Source of the DNA: Beaufortia kweichowensis
Taxonomy: Eukaryota > Chordata > Actinopteri > Cypriniformes > Gastromyzontidae
DNA: 64,000 bases
Reading direction: 5' to 3'
Assembly: GCA_019155185.1 (NCBI GenBank)
Contig: CM032806.1
Span: 15,798,580 to 15,862,579 of the forward strand
Shown here: positions 45,261 to 58,566 of the stretch, piece after piece
Layout: each line of letters starts with the position of its first letter
Position numbering within the stretch: position 1 is the stretch's first letter
The notes under the pieces: generated by a model
Databases searched by the model: none
What the model saw: only the letters and a program-made list of their open reading frames with translations
What the model was told of the DNA's origin: nothing
Translations under genes and position numbers: made by a program

Positions 45261-47574
45261 CAAGATTACAACAACATTTAACAAACGTGTGCACGCATTA
45301 CCTAAGTGACTTTGAGCAAAAGCAGAAGGGAAGGATAAAGATCTATATCAGCAGAATAGAAACGGTGGGGGTTGAGGAGAGAGAGCAGATTTAATCCACA
45401 GAGAATTCCATTTACTTTTCACTTTCTTAATGTAATTGAATCTTGATAAAGCATTATTCAGGGCTTGGGCCTCTTCCTGCATTTTAAATGCTGTGCTGAG
45501 TATGAAGAAATGTCAGTGCTACTTGCCTGTTCAAAAGTCTTTGCCGCAATGCCAATATGTTGTGAATGGTTGCCAGGGAGTTGCTTTGGTGTTGCTAATA
45601 TGTTCTAAGAGGTTGCTAGGGGGTTACTTACCGAGTCGAAGAAGCCCACACTTAAATCTGTCAGATTTTGGCCCCTGGATGTTGCTCAGATCAATATAAT
45701 AACCCTCTGGATATATCATTCATGTCTGCACAAACAATTTGGTATAAATTACAATAGTGTTGGGCTTGGTTCAGACATGCTTTGGCAAGTATTCAATAAT
45801 GCTAGATAATGTTATTCTGATTTCTGATAAGCAGCTAAAAAAATAACACTTTTTCATTATGTGCTATAATCATTATGTGCTTTTGGCTTCTTGTTTTCTC
45901 TGGAGATGCAGAAAAACAATCAATCGTGCTTGAATGTTCTATGGCCTTCATTTTCTGTAATAGTTGAATCTTTCAGGGTCATGATGTAATGAGAGAGAAT
46001 CAAGGGCGATGATCTAAACTCAAGTTCAACTCATCAAGGGAATTCCAGAATGTTCTGTATTCACGAGCACATGAAATAGCAGATTGACCGATGTGAATGA
46101 GGTCGACACATTTGACCTCTCTGGTTTTTAAGACAAAAGAATAAAATGCAGCTTTCAAAAGGAAAACATTATATGTCCCTTTCAGCCTATTGTTATCTTT
46201 GATAAATCATTAATGCAATTATAATAATTATAAAAGTGTTTGTGGCAGAGGTCACCCATTCACATGTCTAAATTCAGTCACATTAAGAAGCTTTCACCTT
46301 TATTTGTATTAAATGAAAAATTCTGTCATTATCCTACCATGTCGCTCCAAACTCTTCTTTTATATATATTGGGAAGAATTTAAGAAGGGTTGGAAATTTT
46401 TTACAACACATGTACAAAGCTTTCTGAGTCACAGCCCACAGAAAATAGCTGCAAAATATTAATGCAAGAGAAGACCAACAAATATTATTGACTTATATAA
46501 TTGTAGTCAAAGTATATGCTTTCTTTCCCTTGAGCTTTTTTCACATTGCTTTGTGTATTAGAATAAAAACATGTTGCCTTATATGCAGTAGTTATAGTCC
46601 AAAAAATACAATGAAAGTATAGTTTTACTTGTCATGTAAAATGCCAGCTTAATGCCATTTGTACATACTTAACAAGGTGGCTTTATTTCTTTGCCATAGC
46701 TTCCATGTCATTACATTGACCATTAAGTTAGTTTGATACAAGCCACACACTGGTCTTTAGGATATTCAGCTGAATTGAATAAAATTAGACATAATGCTTA
46801 CTACTTCCTATTCTGTCAAAAATAAAACTTTAGCTTGTGCTGAGTGTCTTGACTGCCAAGGCAAAAGTCCCTTGTTTAAATTGCATTAGACATTCCATTC
46901 CATTCAACCTGGTAAAATACCAGCAGTGATGCCAATTATATTAACTCAACACTATGGCAGTCAAAATGACAAACTTACAAAGCAACATATGACATGACAG
47001 TGTGCCGCTCAAAAGTAACTATAATTGCAGGTGGATGAATGTTAAGCAATGATAATATCCTGCAATCTCTATTAGTCTAATGAGTTTTCTACATCAACAT
47101 TCACCCACCATCTGCCGCCCGGGCAAGAGCCAATCAGCAGCAAGGCAACACTGGCACCTTCATCTCTCTGGGCGATGAACTAAATAGATCAGGCAAAACA
47201 CAGCTCCGAACTTTGTGGTACATTTTTGAAAAACGACAATACAGTGCTTGCTGTGATGATGTTAGTGTATTGTTGATGGTTGCCAAGGTGTTACTGTGTG
47301 TTCTGAACCTTTATTAATGTGTTGGTAAATGGTAGCTTGGGTGTTTTGGTTGATTGTTTACTGGTTCAAGTCACTTCAATCCCACATTCATGTCTCTATA
47401 TGATACTATGAGTCTAGACATGGCTCAGGTTCCTTTTTCAATGCAAATCTGTGGGAGTTTTACACCTGTTTTTTTGTGCAAGTATCACATATCCTTGACA
47501 AGGGATACAATTTACACATTCAGGTATCTAGCACAACAATGTTTTTATTCTTAAGGGCCACGTATAGTACGTCC

Positions 47575-48070
47575 GTCCGCATGACGTCATTTTCAGACCC
47601 GGGTATAGAACACTTTCCGTGACGTCTCAGGTTGCGTCCGAAATCGTGTACCGCCATGCTATATAGTAGGCGAAAATCTGTACACAAGGCGAGTAGTATG
47701 TCAGAATTCATAGTATTCCAAAAACAGTAGGCAAAAAGTACCCGGATGGTCTACTACTTCCGGCTAGATTTTGAAGTGTTCATTCGATGGAATGAACACG
47801 TTATTTTAGAAAATGGCAGAGAAAGCGGAGCGAAAATGGCGAAAGCCATTTTAAGTGCAAGTACCTCAGGAAAAACTTTGGTCTTTTTATTCTGAGGTAA
47901 ATTTTACTGGTCAAATAGATAAAGATACTTACGTTATTTGGTATTTTATGATGACTGAATTTATAAATTAAAAACGCCGGACGCCGGCAAGGCAGCCCAA
48001 TTTTTTTGAGACGTCTCGTCTCAAAAATTGGGACGGGAGACTTCTGATGATAACACGGACGCATTCACGC
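47575..48070. repeat. Dispersed repeat family C, copy 2, with a terminal hairpin
   Basis: Carries GTTGCGTCCGAAATCGTG, ATGCTATATAGTAGGCG, AAAAACAGTAGGCAAAAAG and CTACTACTTCCGGC. An inverted repeat at 47996-48032 has arms CCCAATTTTTTTGAGAC and GTCTCAAAAATTGGG. Confidence 0.65.
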
Positions 48071-48098
48071 GCCCAAAAAATGTTGGACGGACGACGCA

Positions 48099-48138
48099 GA
48101 GCCTGAGTTCACACTCGAGAGCCTGAGTTCACACTCGT
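48099..48138. repeat. 20-bp direct duplication
   Basis: GAGCCTGAGTTCACACTCG occurs twice in immediate succession (48099 and 48119). Confidence 0.9.
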
Positions 48139-49739
48139 TCATACTGCGCTTGTGTCGACCTCGGCCATCAGCGCCATCCGCGGTTGTGTACAGTATACCT
48201 GGAGGCAGTGCGGACGCATGGTAGCGAGATAAGTACAATATTATAATTCTTCCCTTAGCATCCACCATTAATAATGAATGAGATCAAAGAAAATGGCAAA
48301 CATTAGGCTATATATAAAAAATAAACATGACTAAAAACAAGCAGCAGTTTAGCAGATATGAATCCACGCAGCATAATATTTGTGCATGCTGATTAAATAT
48401 GATTAAATTTGCTAACAAAGTTTGTGTTTTTAGTTAGAGTTAATGGGCTGCAATGATGATTCTGTGAGTTCTGTGGCTTTTATGAACAGATTCTGAGACT
48501 GTAGGATGAAAAAAACGTTTTTTCCCAGGCGGGCTTGTTCGAAGAAAAAATAGATTTGGTGGAAGCTGACGTTGTACAGTCACATTACTGTCTGATTTAC
48601 AGTTTCCCAGGGCGCAGGGTGAATGATGGGCATCCCGGCATGAATATAGAGATTTGCTTAGTCAGAAACAACACACGCCTCTGTCATTGTGCTACACAAA
48701 GCCGAATGTTGTTTACGTATGAAGACTCTCTTGCACATCAACTGTAAATGCATCAATATCATTTCAATATTAGTATTGGTATGGGATTATCTACACTTGG
48801 AATTTTCTAATCTGAGCAAAGAATTATATGCATGTCTTTAATTTTTTAAAGAACAGTTTCTCCAAAAATGAATGTAAGTATGTTTTGCATTTATTTGAAT
48901 ATATTGGCCTTTAAACATAAGAGCTAATAAATTTGCCTAAATGCATCACAAATCCTCTGTTATTGTTGTTCCAATTGATCACAATTCCAAACCAAAACTA
49001 GCTTGTAACATTTTCTGAGGAGCGAGTGCTGCTTGCTCGTGCACGAGGGTGGTTGCCAGGGCGCCACTATACGGTTACTAAGAAATTCTGCATGTTTTTT
49101 GCTCTTCAGAATCTAAAGATAGAAGTTCATTAGCTAGGCTAATAGTTGATCATTATCTCGGTCTTAAAGATATCTTCACTGCTTCATCTCCGTTGTCAGG
49201 GAATCACAGTAGAATATAATTGTAGTTGTCCTTTTACTGGACTGAATAGAGTTTCAAAATGGGTTCCTTTCATTCCAACTGTATACCTCTTAACAGTGAC
49301 ACACAACCCCATTATATTAAGTTTCTTAGAAAAGGATAATGTACAGTCAGCTGTTCATTAATGCAAAATAAACTCAAACGGGACTGAAAGTGAAGGTTCA
49401 TTTTGCAATTATGACATTGCTACCCACCAAATAAATGAATACATTTACATGAAATAACGCTTATTACAGAAATATTGGACTGCTGAATGCCATTATTGAC
49501 CAATCAGAATACAGAGAGCTGCGTAATAATTACATTTACATTTAATGCAGCTCAGTTCATTGTACTATATATTTAATAATAATAATAATAATACATTTTA
49601 TTTAAGGCACCTTTCAAATCACTCAAGGTCACCGTACACCAGGAACAATAAATAAAACAACAATAAATAGCAATACCAATGAACCATAAAAAGAAGCAGC
49701 AGTTACAAAATGACAACAATAAAATGACAATAGACAAGA

Positions 49740-49812
49740 AGACAATATTTTTTTTTTTATGTAGTGCAATCTCTGGGATTGAACCCATGATATTGGTGTT
49801 GCTAGCGCCATG
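49740..49812 (-). repeat. tRNA-derived SINE fragment
   Basis: On the minus strand it reads ATGGCGCTAGCAACACCAAT, then CATGGGTTCAATCCCAGAG, the latter a clear RNA polymerase III B-box (GGTTCAATCC). A poly(A)-like run follows. A fragment without the full tRNA fold, so not a tRNA gene. Confidence 0.65.
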
Positions 49813-51666
49813 ATCTTATAGGATGATAATCAAACCAGTGAAAATATATGTTTTAAGCCCTAAACAATTTTTTTCAGTTAGTCCCACTTATGTCATGTTG
49901 TCTCCTTATTCTTCAATGTATGTCTCATTAAATCGAGAGTTAGTTGCATTCTTTCATATCATTAGCCGAACCTCCTCTCGAGCACAAAGTAACTCCCTAA
50001 ATTCTGTGTACATCTCAGAAATGTCATGACCTGAAGGCTTTGAAACCGAGAAGCTTGTTCTTATCAGAATGATTTTGCTGCTGGGGAATGGGTCAACAGT
50101 CAAACGCTTTAAACTCTGTCTCTACCGAAACAGATGATTCTTTAGCCATCTTTAAGAATTGCATTCGTCAACACCTGACTAATACTGTATTAGGTTAACT
50201 GGTGTTGATTGCTTGTGTTTGGCTCATTTGTATGTTTCTTTTTAAATGTAAAGTAGGATTTTTATGTTGGTCAGTTGCAGTAACAAGATGATTTGCAAGC
50301 ACAAGTCCCACAAAATTTCCCAATTCGGAATGAAATATTCTATTAAATTAAGATGAATTTTTTAGATGACAAATAAAACAGTGTGAGACATGACAATGTG
50401 TTAATGTTTGTGTATGTTTTGTGTCCATGTGTGCTTGGACAGGTATAGCTGCAAAAGTGGCAAATGACTTCTTGAGCTTTTCATTTGGGTTGTATTGATC
50501 GTGGTTGTGTAAGAAGAAGGCTGGATTAACAGAAAAGCTCTTCTTCTTCTACTGCTGAACACAATGTGACATTCTAATTCCCTGTGCAATGACTTGTACT
50601 TGCAGTTGGGAGACTGATTTGACAGAATCACAAATAGTAGAGATCTGTATCACACACGGGAAGCCCCCTTTCTGCCCTAAATTATTCTGCTTTATTTGCT
50701 GTTTGCTCAGAGTTTCAAGCAAATTCCCTTTTAAAATTTCCATTTGGGGTCTTAAAAATCCTGTTTGAATATTACGTGAGATGATTTCATATTTGGTTTG
50801 AGGTTAAAGCTCGTTCTTAAACTTTGCTGTTTACAATGGCAGCTCAAGTTTATAACTTAAGGAACAAAATGTACTCCCTCCTTAAATCTTTGTTGACTTT
50901 GCTGAATGCCATGTTGTTCAGGACTCAAGCCTGAGTCACATGTGTAACACTCTTCCAGTTACATATCTGAAGATCTTTTAGACTAACATGTGTATGTGCA
51001 TTACATCTGTGATATAAAGAAATTAAGATAAAGAAGTCTAAACCAGGCTGATGTCAATATGGTAAAACTTTTCTGCATTTTCCTGACTGCTAAAATGTGT
51101 AAAAAATGTTACTAATATAAGAAAAGAGAAAGAAAGAGAAAGAATAAAACAACATTTTAAAAATTTGTCTGGATTTTTAATTCTCAGGGAATCCATGTAC
51201 TGGTAAATATATAAGAAATACACCTGAAATCTATTCAAGCACATTAAATCATTAATTGCTAATTATTTGTTTTACATTGACAATACAATCAAAGTCCTTT
51301 TCTTCATTCTTGACTCTTTTAAAAATATTATATTTGATTGATTGATTTTTTACGGTAAATATCATTGGGATCCTACCAGTAGCTGACTAGGATGGAATAA
51401 AAAAATGCCAAATTTAAAAGAATAAATTAATGAAAACAAAAATAAAAGCCCAATTAGTTATTTAAATTTGGCAGAATATTTATGCTAATGTATGCAAGCC
51501 AAAAATCGTGCCAAACACATACACAACTATTCAAAAATGTTCATGTGCTTCAGCAATTCTTTTTATAACCATAATGTTATAGTCATGTTGAGCTGAAGAA
51601 TTCTTGAAAACAGAAAATATACCATAACACCTCTCAGACAGGAACCGTCTCTTAACAAGACTGTCT

Positions 51667-51692
51667 CACACACACACACACACACACACACA
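51667..51692. repeat. (CA)n microsatellite
   Basis: About 13 CA units. Confidence 0.97.
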
Positions 51693-53199
51693 ATGAAACA
51701 CATTCTCACGCTATCTCACTCTTATTCCACTCCGTTTGATTATGTGCAGAAGAAATTAAAGCTTGTAATTATGGCTCTATGATGAAATAACTCCTCTTCA
51801 AAAATCCCAATACAACTCTCATATTAAGTTTGGAAATGACACTGGTAGAAATGGATAATTACGCATAACTCATTTTCAAAAAGCCTGTGATAATTTCAAC
51901 TTCTCTTTATTACTTCCGAGTATTGTTCCCCTGTGGTAATGGCAACAAAAACTAGAAGATGGGAACATTTCTGGAAGATAAAACTGCTGCTGTGATGGAG
52001 ACAGCTGGCACGGTGGGTGTTGCTTGGTGGCTGCCTGGGTGTTTTAATCTTACTGACAAAAATTCAAAAGAGTATCAGCTTCCTTCCTCAATAGATGCCT
52101 ATAGTGTTTTTAGGCTGTGATATCAACTGATCAGTCAGAAAAATAATAGCACAATTCTCCTTAACAAGCCACATGATTAAGGGTAACATTTATGTCTGCA
52201 TCACAAATCAAACATCTGACAGAGTATCAAACATCTGACAGGTATCACTTGTGATATGAAATGATCCTTAATCTTAAATACAGTATGAGCAATTGTAATC
52301 CTTGCAAGCCTAAGTAAATAATGATGTGTATTGATCATTGGTGAGCCAACTGGGCTCATATACTGACTAATCTTAAAAAAAACACTTTTCTGGCTTTAAG
52401 AAAATCTTATAAAAAATTTAGAATAATATATAATTTTTAAGTTTTTCAGATTTACTTTAACATCTTAGAGACTTCCTTTCAATAATGACCACTTTCCTGG
52501 ACATACCCCATACCATAAACAGTCCTTTTGACCTTCCTGTTATCAGTCTTAAACCATTTTTCCATCATTTTTACTTCTAAAGGATTTTATATCAATAACT
52601 TACATAACTGATTGATTTCATTGATTTATTATTGTGACTGAACCCAAAGAGAAACAATAAATTGACTTCATAAGCAATTTATAAACTACTTCTAAAATAC
52701 ATGTAAATTTCGGTGAGATTGGGCTGGAAAAGACAAAGTACTGTGGACAAACAATTCCCCCAAATCCTAAAGAAAATCTACTTCATCGAGGCATTAGGTT
52801 ATTCAGTGGCTGGTTGCCAAATCTTTCTGCCTGTTATTGACTTATGTTACCAGTCTTAAGTTTAAGATAAATAAAAAAGGACATTCATCAACTGTCTTTT
52901 ATGTAATATGTCAGCAAATCCTTTGTAATACAACTTTATACAACAGTTAGATAAAGTCCACTAATCTAATGAGAGAAAAAGCATTCTGACAGAGCTGATT
53001 TTGATATTCGTTGGGATACATTTTATTATTGGTCCCAGATATTTTTTGCAATTTGACCTTTTACAAAAGTTTTGCATAAAATTAAATGTATTTCGTGCCG
53101 AGTTAGACTTCTGCCTGTCTGACATGCTGTCGTTTCCAGCCGATGCCTGAAGCTTTAGATTCTTGTTAGGTTGGGCTGCCACATAACCGTGAAGAAAAA

Positions 53200-53255
53200 A
53201 CTATTTACATTTATTCATTTCGCAGAAACATTTGTCTAAAGTGACTTACAAATGA
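53200..53255 (-). repeat. SINE 3' tail
   Basis: On the minus strand it reads TTGTAAGTCACTTTAGACAA then a GAATAAATGTAAAT tail. This is the same 3' tail as the SINE at 63.27-63.46 kb, without a recognisable head. Confidence 0.6.
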
Positions 53256-54466
53256 GAGAAAACTTTTTCCCACTCTTGCCCCTCCAAAATTGCTTATGGC
53301 CGTGTTTTATTTAGTTAGGTGAAAGTTAGATGAAGGGTGCATTAAAGACATCATAAATAAAGAGTTTCCACTCATGATCTAATTTCTTACAGTACCTAAA
53401 TCTAAATCTAGAAAATCAACAAACTTAGGTTGATGCTATACCACAATGTTGAGATGTGTTTTGTGTTTATGAAGTGGAGTGGATTAAAAGACCTATTTTT
53501 GTCAAAAGTGGCAAGCTTCAAGGTTATTGTACATACTGAAATTGTTCACCTTCTAAACGACAAGCTGTCAAGAGGAAATGTGTGTGTCCTTGACTAAGCA
53601 GTCGAATTGCTAAAATTATGACACAAAGAATTCATTTTACATTGACGCACAAGCATTCAGTTCCTTCTAAAGCTGCACTTTCAGTATTCGCAGGATGAAT
53701 AGACTGTAAATGTTTCAAAATAACTATTTCTGTTGAAAGTACAAATGGCACGGCCCTGCCAAAAAATAACCATCAAATATCAAAATAACAAATGGAAAAA
53801 TCATAAAACACCTCTATGAGAAGATTCTGGTAGACCCTGTCAAACTTTTTCTCTCATAATATTTATTTTAAGGAAGGTTTTATGGTGCAAACTCATGAAT
53901 GAATAATTGGTCAAAAATGGTCAACTAACCACTAAAGACTCCTTCACTTAAACTCAATTTGAACATTTTTAGGATTATCAGTCACTGTACAGAGAAAGAA
54001 TCAGAGGTTTGAACAACACAATATAAAAGCAGACAGTAGTGTCAATGCTAAAACAATTTCAGTGGGAAATGTCTATTATAAGTAAGCCAGGAAGCTTCTG
54101 GTAGGTCTACATTAAACCTGCACAGAAGATTAAACATTTGTACACGCTGATGCATCTCAAGACTAATATAGATCGTTCCAGAAAACCCAGTGTGTGTTTA
54201 ATGATAATGTTCTGTGATCTGTGTCATAGGATCAATGAGTGTTACATTTTCTTAATGTTTTGTCAAGATGAATTCTGTCCTAATCTGGGTAAATATAGAT
54301 CCTTGACCAAAATAAAGAGTATATGGTGTGATTATTCACGTCTAATACAATCGATAAGTATGAAATATTGATTTATAAAATTGTATCAAATTAACTGTAC
54401 ATAGTGGTATAACATATTGGTTATTAGTAGAGTACATTTTATATATTATTCACATCGTTTATCATT

Positions 54467-54474
54467 TATAAAGG
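54467..54474 (+). promoter_or_regulatory. TATA box of the downstream gene
   Basis: TATAAAGG lies about 240 bp upstream of a strong splice donor, in sequence that becomes CpG-richer (CGTGCGTGCGCGCGTCTC near 54540). Transcription would start near 54,495-54,500. Confidence 0.5.
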
Positions 54475-54496
54475 CAGTCAATGTCAATTCAGCCCA

Positions 54497-54706
54497 AGAG
54501 TTAAGAGTTAAACGTGATATTGCGCTGCGTTTGGAGTCCGTGCGTGCGCGCGTCTCATATCCAGCGCTCAATATCTGTAAAGTACCTCCTTCTGTCGCCT
54601 TAAGTCTGCTTGATAACCTCCTCAAACCACCAGTTACTCCCTCACTGGAGAGATCAGACCGACGGATCGAGCTGAAGCAACGGAGGATTTGCCAAAGCAA
54701 TACACG
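54497..54706 (+). other. First exon, probably 5' UTR, of an unidentified downstream gene
   Basis: The exon ends at ACG|GTAAGAG (donor at 54707) and its composition is promoter-proximal. The open frames on both strands across it (97 and 84 codons) show no domain, and the plus one ends 4 bp past the donor, so I treat the exon as non-coding. It pairs in strand with the acceptor at 63743. This model is inferred from splice signals alone. Confidence 0.45.
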
Positions 54707-55174
54707 GTAAGAGCGAGGACGCGCTGTGCGCGGAGCTTAAGTTGCGCAGATGTTGTGTAATGAAACTTATAAAAACAATTACATTAAAATGACAGTCTTT
54801 ACAGCCTTGAGATTTGGATTTTGTTGCCTTTATTGCTGGATGTCGAGAGACGGAGAGAAATGTTATAGTGTTTAAACGCACCTGTGGTTGGAGATGCTCG
54901 TGCTCTTCAGTTCATATCAAATGGATTGTTCAGTTGATTTTGGATATGATGATATCGTCAATGTGATCGTTCATGACACGTGTGTTGGCGGGTTTCTTCT
55001 CTATATTGTGGAGAACACTGAAGATTTGTGTTGGTGTCCTTTAGTCACTGATGAAGTAATGTTAGGAGTGATGTTCAAGTGCTTGAACTGTTAAAGTAAT
55101 GTTTTATTGGAAAGTCCCCACTATTAAACAAATGTCTGTGCATGTGTTGACACTTCGTGCTTATTTCATTACAT

Positions 55175-55640
55175 GAGCAATTCCAACATTGTGGACGTGA
55201 CATTTTTCAGTCAAAACTTAAAATAATGTATAAAGTCTTGTATATGTGTATATATTTAATCATATGTTTATATTTTACTGAAAAGCCCTGTTGATGGAAT
55301 TTAGACATCAGGAAAATATCAAGTTATTATTTAAAAATATGGAAATTTACATGTGTTATGGAAGTGACATGAAAGGGAACACGTTTATGAGAGGATTTTT
55401 GTGAATTCAAATGCACAAACCAGATGCAATAATACACAAATGGAGAAGAGATGACTCTTCAAAGAGCATAAAATAGTTATTTATTTTAATTTTCTTGTGT
55501 TCATTTATAATGAATATGGACAATTCTGAAAGCAGACATGCTTTAAAAAGAAAAATTTTAATTGCATTAAAAATTATTGAAAAATTACCAATAAAATGTA
55601 CATCTGAGCTATCAGTATGATAAAAAAAACTTTGATAACC
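55175..55640 (+). repeat. Dispersed repeat family A, copy 6
   Basis: Near full length: GCAATTCCAACATTGTGGAC, CAAAACTTAAAATAATGT, TGCACAAACCAGATGCAATA, GGAGAAGAGATGACTCTTCA, CATCTGAGCTATCAGTATG. Confidence 0.9.
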
Positions 55641-58449
55641 ATTTTTTCATGGTAAAATTGATATTCACGAAACTGGGCACATCTGAATAGTCTATTAACA
55701 ACATCTTATACGTCAAACATTTATTTGTCCATAACTGATCATGCTTAAATTATATTATATGATATAAGCGTGTTGATGAATGTTGTTCTGTAAATCCTCT
55801 TATTGAATTAAGACCACATAGAAATACATATCTGTCCATCAGAATACCTGTTATATTAGGCTACATAATAACAGGTAATCATGCGTCTTTACCTTGTCTT
55901 TACTTTACTCTGGAGGTACTTTAAAAATATTTTAATTTTAAATAATAAATAATAGAAAGAACAAGCTCTAAGCTATGTGACTCTAAAAATGTTACAATAA
56001 GAGTGTTATGTATGCTGTGCTTGTTTTAGTTAAACACTTTTCCTTTGGAGCTCAAACTTCAATATATAAGTACTCAAGGTATCATGAATAGGTGATAAAC
56101 ACTGAGAAATTAAAGACATTGATTCACACTGGAGAAATAGGCATGTGTTATTTCTTTAGAAAATGTCACACTCATCTCTGCCCATTATAACCAGCTAAAG
56201 ACACACAGACCGAAACAAGCAGTTACATAAAGAGGCATGAAGTTATAAACAAGCAAGTGTACAAACAAGCCCACCTGGGGAGCACAAAACATCACTGGGA
56301 TTAATGGGAGCTATTTTTCCCCTCATTAGTTAAGGGCTGAATCCAGATCAGATATGCAGGATAGACAGTGATCAGTTGTTCAATTATTGCTACAAATCTA
56401 ATATCAGCACGAGTTTAGACATTTGCATAGACATCATGTCTCAGTACAAATTACACACCAGGTGCCAACATTTTTCTTCTCACATCGTGTGCTACTGTAC
56501 CTCTGTGATACATGATTTTAGAGCTTGAAAATGCATTTCAGACTGTCTGAGAATAGACGTATTCACATCTCATCACAGCATTGCTTAAAGGTAGCTTTTA
56601 ATTGTATTCAAAGCCTGCTTACTATTGTAGCCCGCTGTCTCTTTACAATTGAATGTCTCTTATTCAATCCCTCTTGACCTGGAATAAATCCTTTGAAAAG
56701 TGCCCTTTATATATTTCCATATTGGAATTGTTTTTTTCTGAGGTCTGAAATCAGAATGTAACTCAAGTATTTGACAAATTTCACAATTAAATTCAATTAG
56801 ATGATTGACATATTAAACATAATTGTCTGGTGATTTATTTAATATACAAATGGGCATATTTTCTTTTTGCTATCCTGGGTTAATTTAAACTTGTCAGGAT
56901 TATCCTGGCTGGTGCCCGAAAAAGAGAAAAATAATAATTTATGTTAGGGCGGTCACCACCATTACAAATTTAATAGTAATGTACTCTAGAGGTGTAAGTT
57001 ACAGGTTTCAAGAGCATCAGTATCCTCACGGTGTGTGTAGGCATGAATGAAATAATATTAGTCTATCTCTGTAAAAACAGCTCTGAAAGTAGAGATGGAT
57101 GATAAAGTGCGGGTGTTCCCATGACCTTCCTTTAATCTTTGGTGTATGCAGCTGCTGCTTGCCTCTCTGAAGCTGATCTCAAACTAAGTTTGTTGACATC
57201 TCTCTCACATCTAATGGTGACATGTAAGGGTTAAGTAAAGGAAGGAGCTTTTAAGAAGTTCTCTTGGGAAACTCAACCTTGTCAAGACTTTGATCAAGTT
57301 ATCTCCTACAGTATGAACAAGATTTTCTAATGATCTGGCAACACATTCATGAAAATGCACAAACCATATATTTGTAGTATTTGGTAATATCGAATCTGTA
57401 TTGTAGCTTTTATTTGCTGTAAACCACTTATGTAGTTACATGTTTGCAAGCGAAAATGTCACAACAATTTGAATAAAAATAGTTTTTTGATATAATGACG
57501 AATTATTTTTTATCGTCCAATGGGAGGCAGGAAAAGCATTAGCGAAAGTAGTTTGAATACAAATATTATTCATAATTATGTTTGGTGACACTAGTGGTGC
57601 AGAAATTATACTCTTGAACTTTAAAACTGTTTTTCATCTCACTAAATTGGCAGCATGAGCACAAACATTAGACTTTTGATGCATTTTAATGCAAGTCATA
57701 TATGCAAGTTCATGAATCATTAGGTTAATAAAACAATTAATGTATTTCTGTATGCGCTGCACCCCATTCCACGTCACTGTTCATTAACTCCAATAGAACA
57801 TGCATGTTCATGGGATGTTTTTCATTTCACGGTATCACGGTAGGATGTGCCACATCTTAGAACTATCAAAGCAGAAGCTCATCTTCAAACCCCTGCTATG
57901 ACAGTGTGTGCTTGCCTGTGGCGAGTTCTGTCATAAATATAGGCACTTGCTGTGTAATGCATGCTAATGTTCAGGTTTATGAAGCTCAATGGCGTCACAT
58001 AAGACTGATTCCAAAATCTGCAAGTTTACCATGCAGCAGTGCATTGTTTCACAATAATCAACACAGTTTCATAAACTTGTAAGCTGGCTCTACATGTCTA
58101 CAGTTTCATCAGAAAACCAAACTGGGCTACTTTGAACTGTTTCCGAATGTTGCTTTTCTCACAAGTTAAAAGGGAAAGTATTCTGTTCATCATCTGGCAA
58201 TTTTAGAATAATTATACATTTTTCATGAAGATATACTGTGTTTATGATTACTACTATACAGTGATTTTTAAGAAGAAATTGTGCGTAATTTATAACAGTG
58301 ACAGTAGATATAGTGGCATGTTTTGAGGTTTGGTATTTGGGATAGGGTCATTTTGCTAGTTTTGAGTTAGTTTAGATTAGCGATTAGGCTGATTTTATAA
58401 CGCAGATCTGGCAACCCTGCTCAAAATGCAAAATAATGAAAGATTCATA

Positions 58450-58566
58450 CATTTCTATTGGTAGAGTATGAAGTTAGCAGCACAAAGATCCCGTGTTAGA
58501 CCCCAGGAAACGCACATACAGATAAGATGCAAGGCTTGAATGTAGTGTAAGTCGCTTATGAAAGGG
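58450..58566 (+). repeat. tRNA-derived SINE
   Basis: A-box-like TGGTAGAGTATG (58459-58470) and B-box-like GTGTTAGACCCC (58493-58504). Then comes a cyprinid-SINE-like body (GGAAACGCACATACAGATAA) ending GTGTAAGTCGCTT. Its A-box-containing head differs from the SINE at 63.27 kb. Confidence 0.65.

Larger units (their letters stand above)
33600..54400. other. Gene-poor region upstream of klhl22
   Basis: About 21 kb without a convincing gene. Repeats, a likely LTR remnant and possible conserved blocks are listed separately. Other repeat-like segments are a degenerate TCTTGG-rich stretch at 38.53-38.64 kb, GGTTGCCAGG/GTTGCTAGGG-type repeats at 45.56-45.64, 47.27-47.35, 49.04-49.08 and 52.0 kb, and AAGGTTCCTT/AAGAACC-type repeats at 44.69-44.78 kb. 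Confidence 0.6.

Noticed and set aside
54417..54710. 97-codon plus frame and 84-codon minus frame at the first exon of the downstream gene
   Set aside because: No domain, the start precedes the likely transcription start, and the plus frame ends across a strong splice donor. Better read as 5' UTR.
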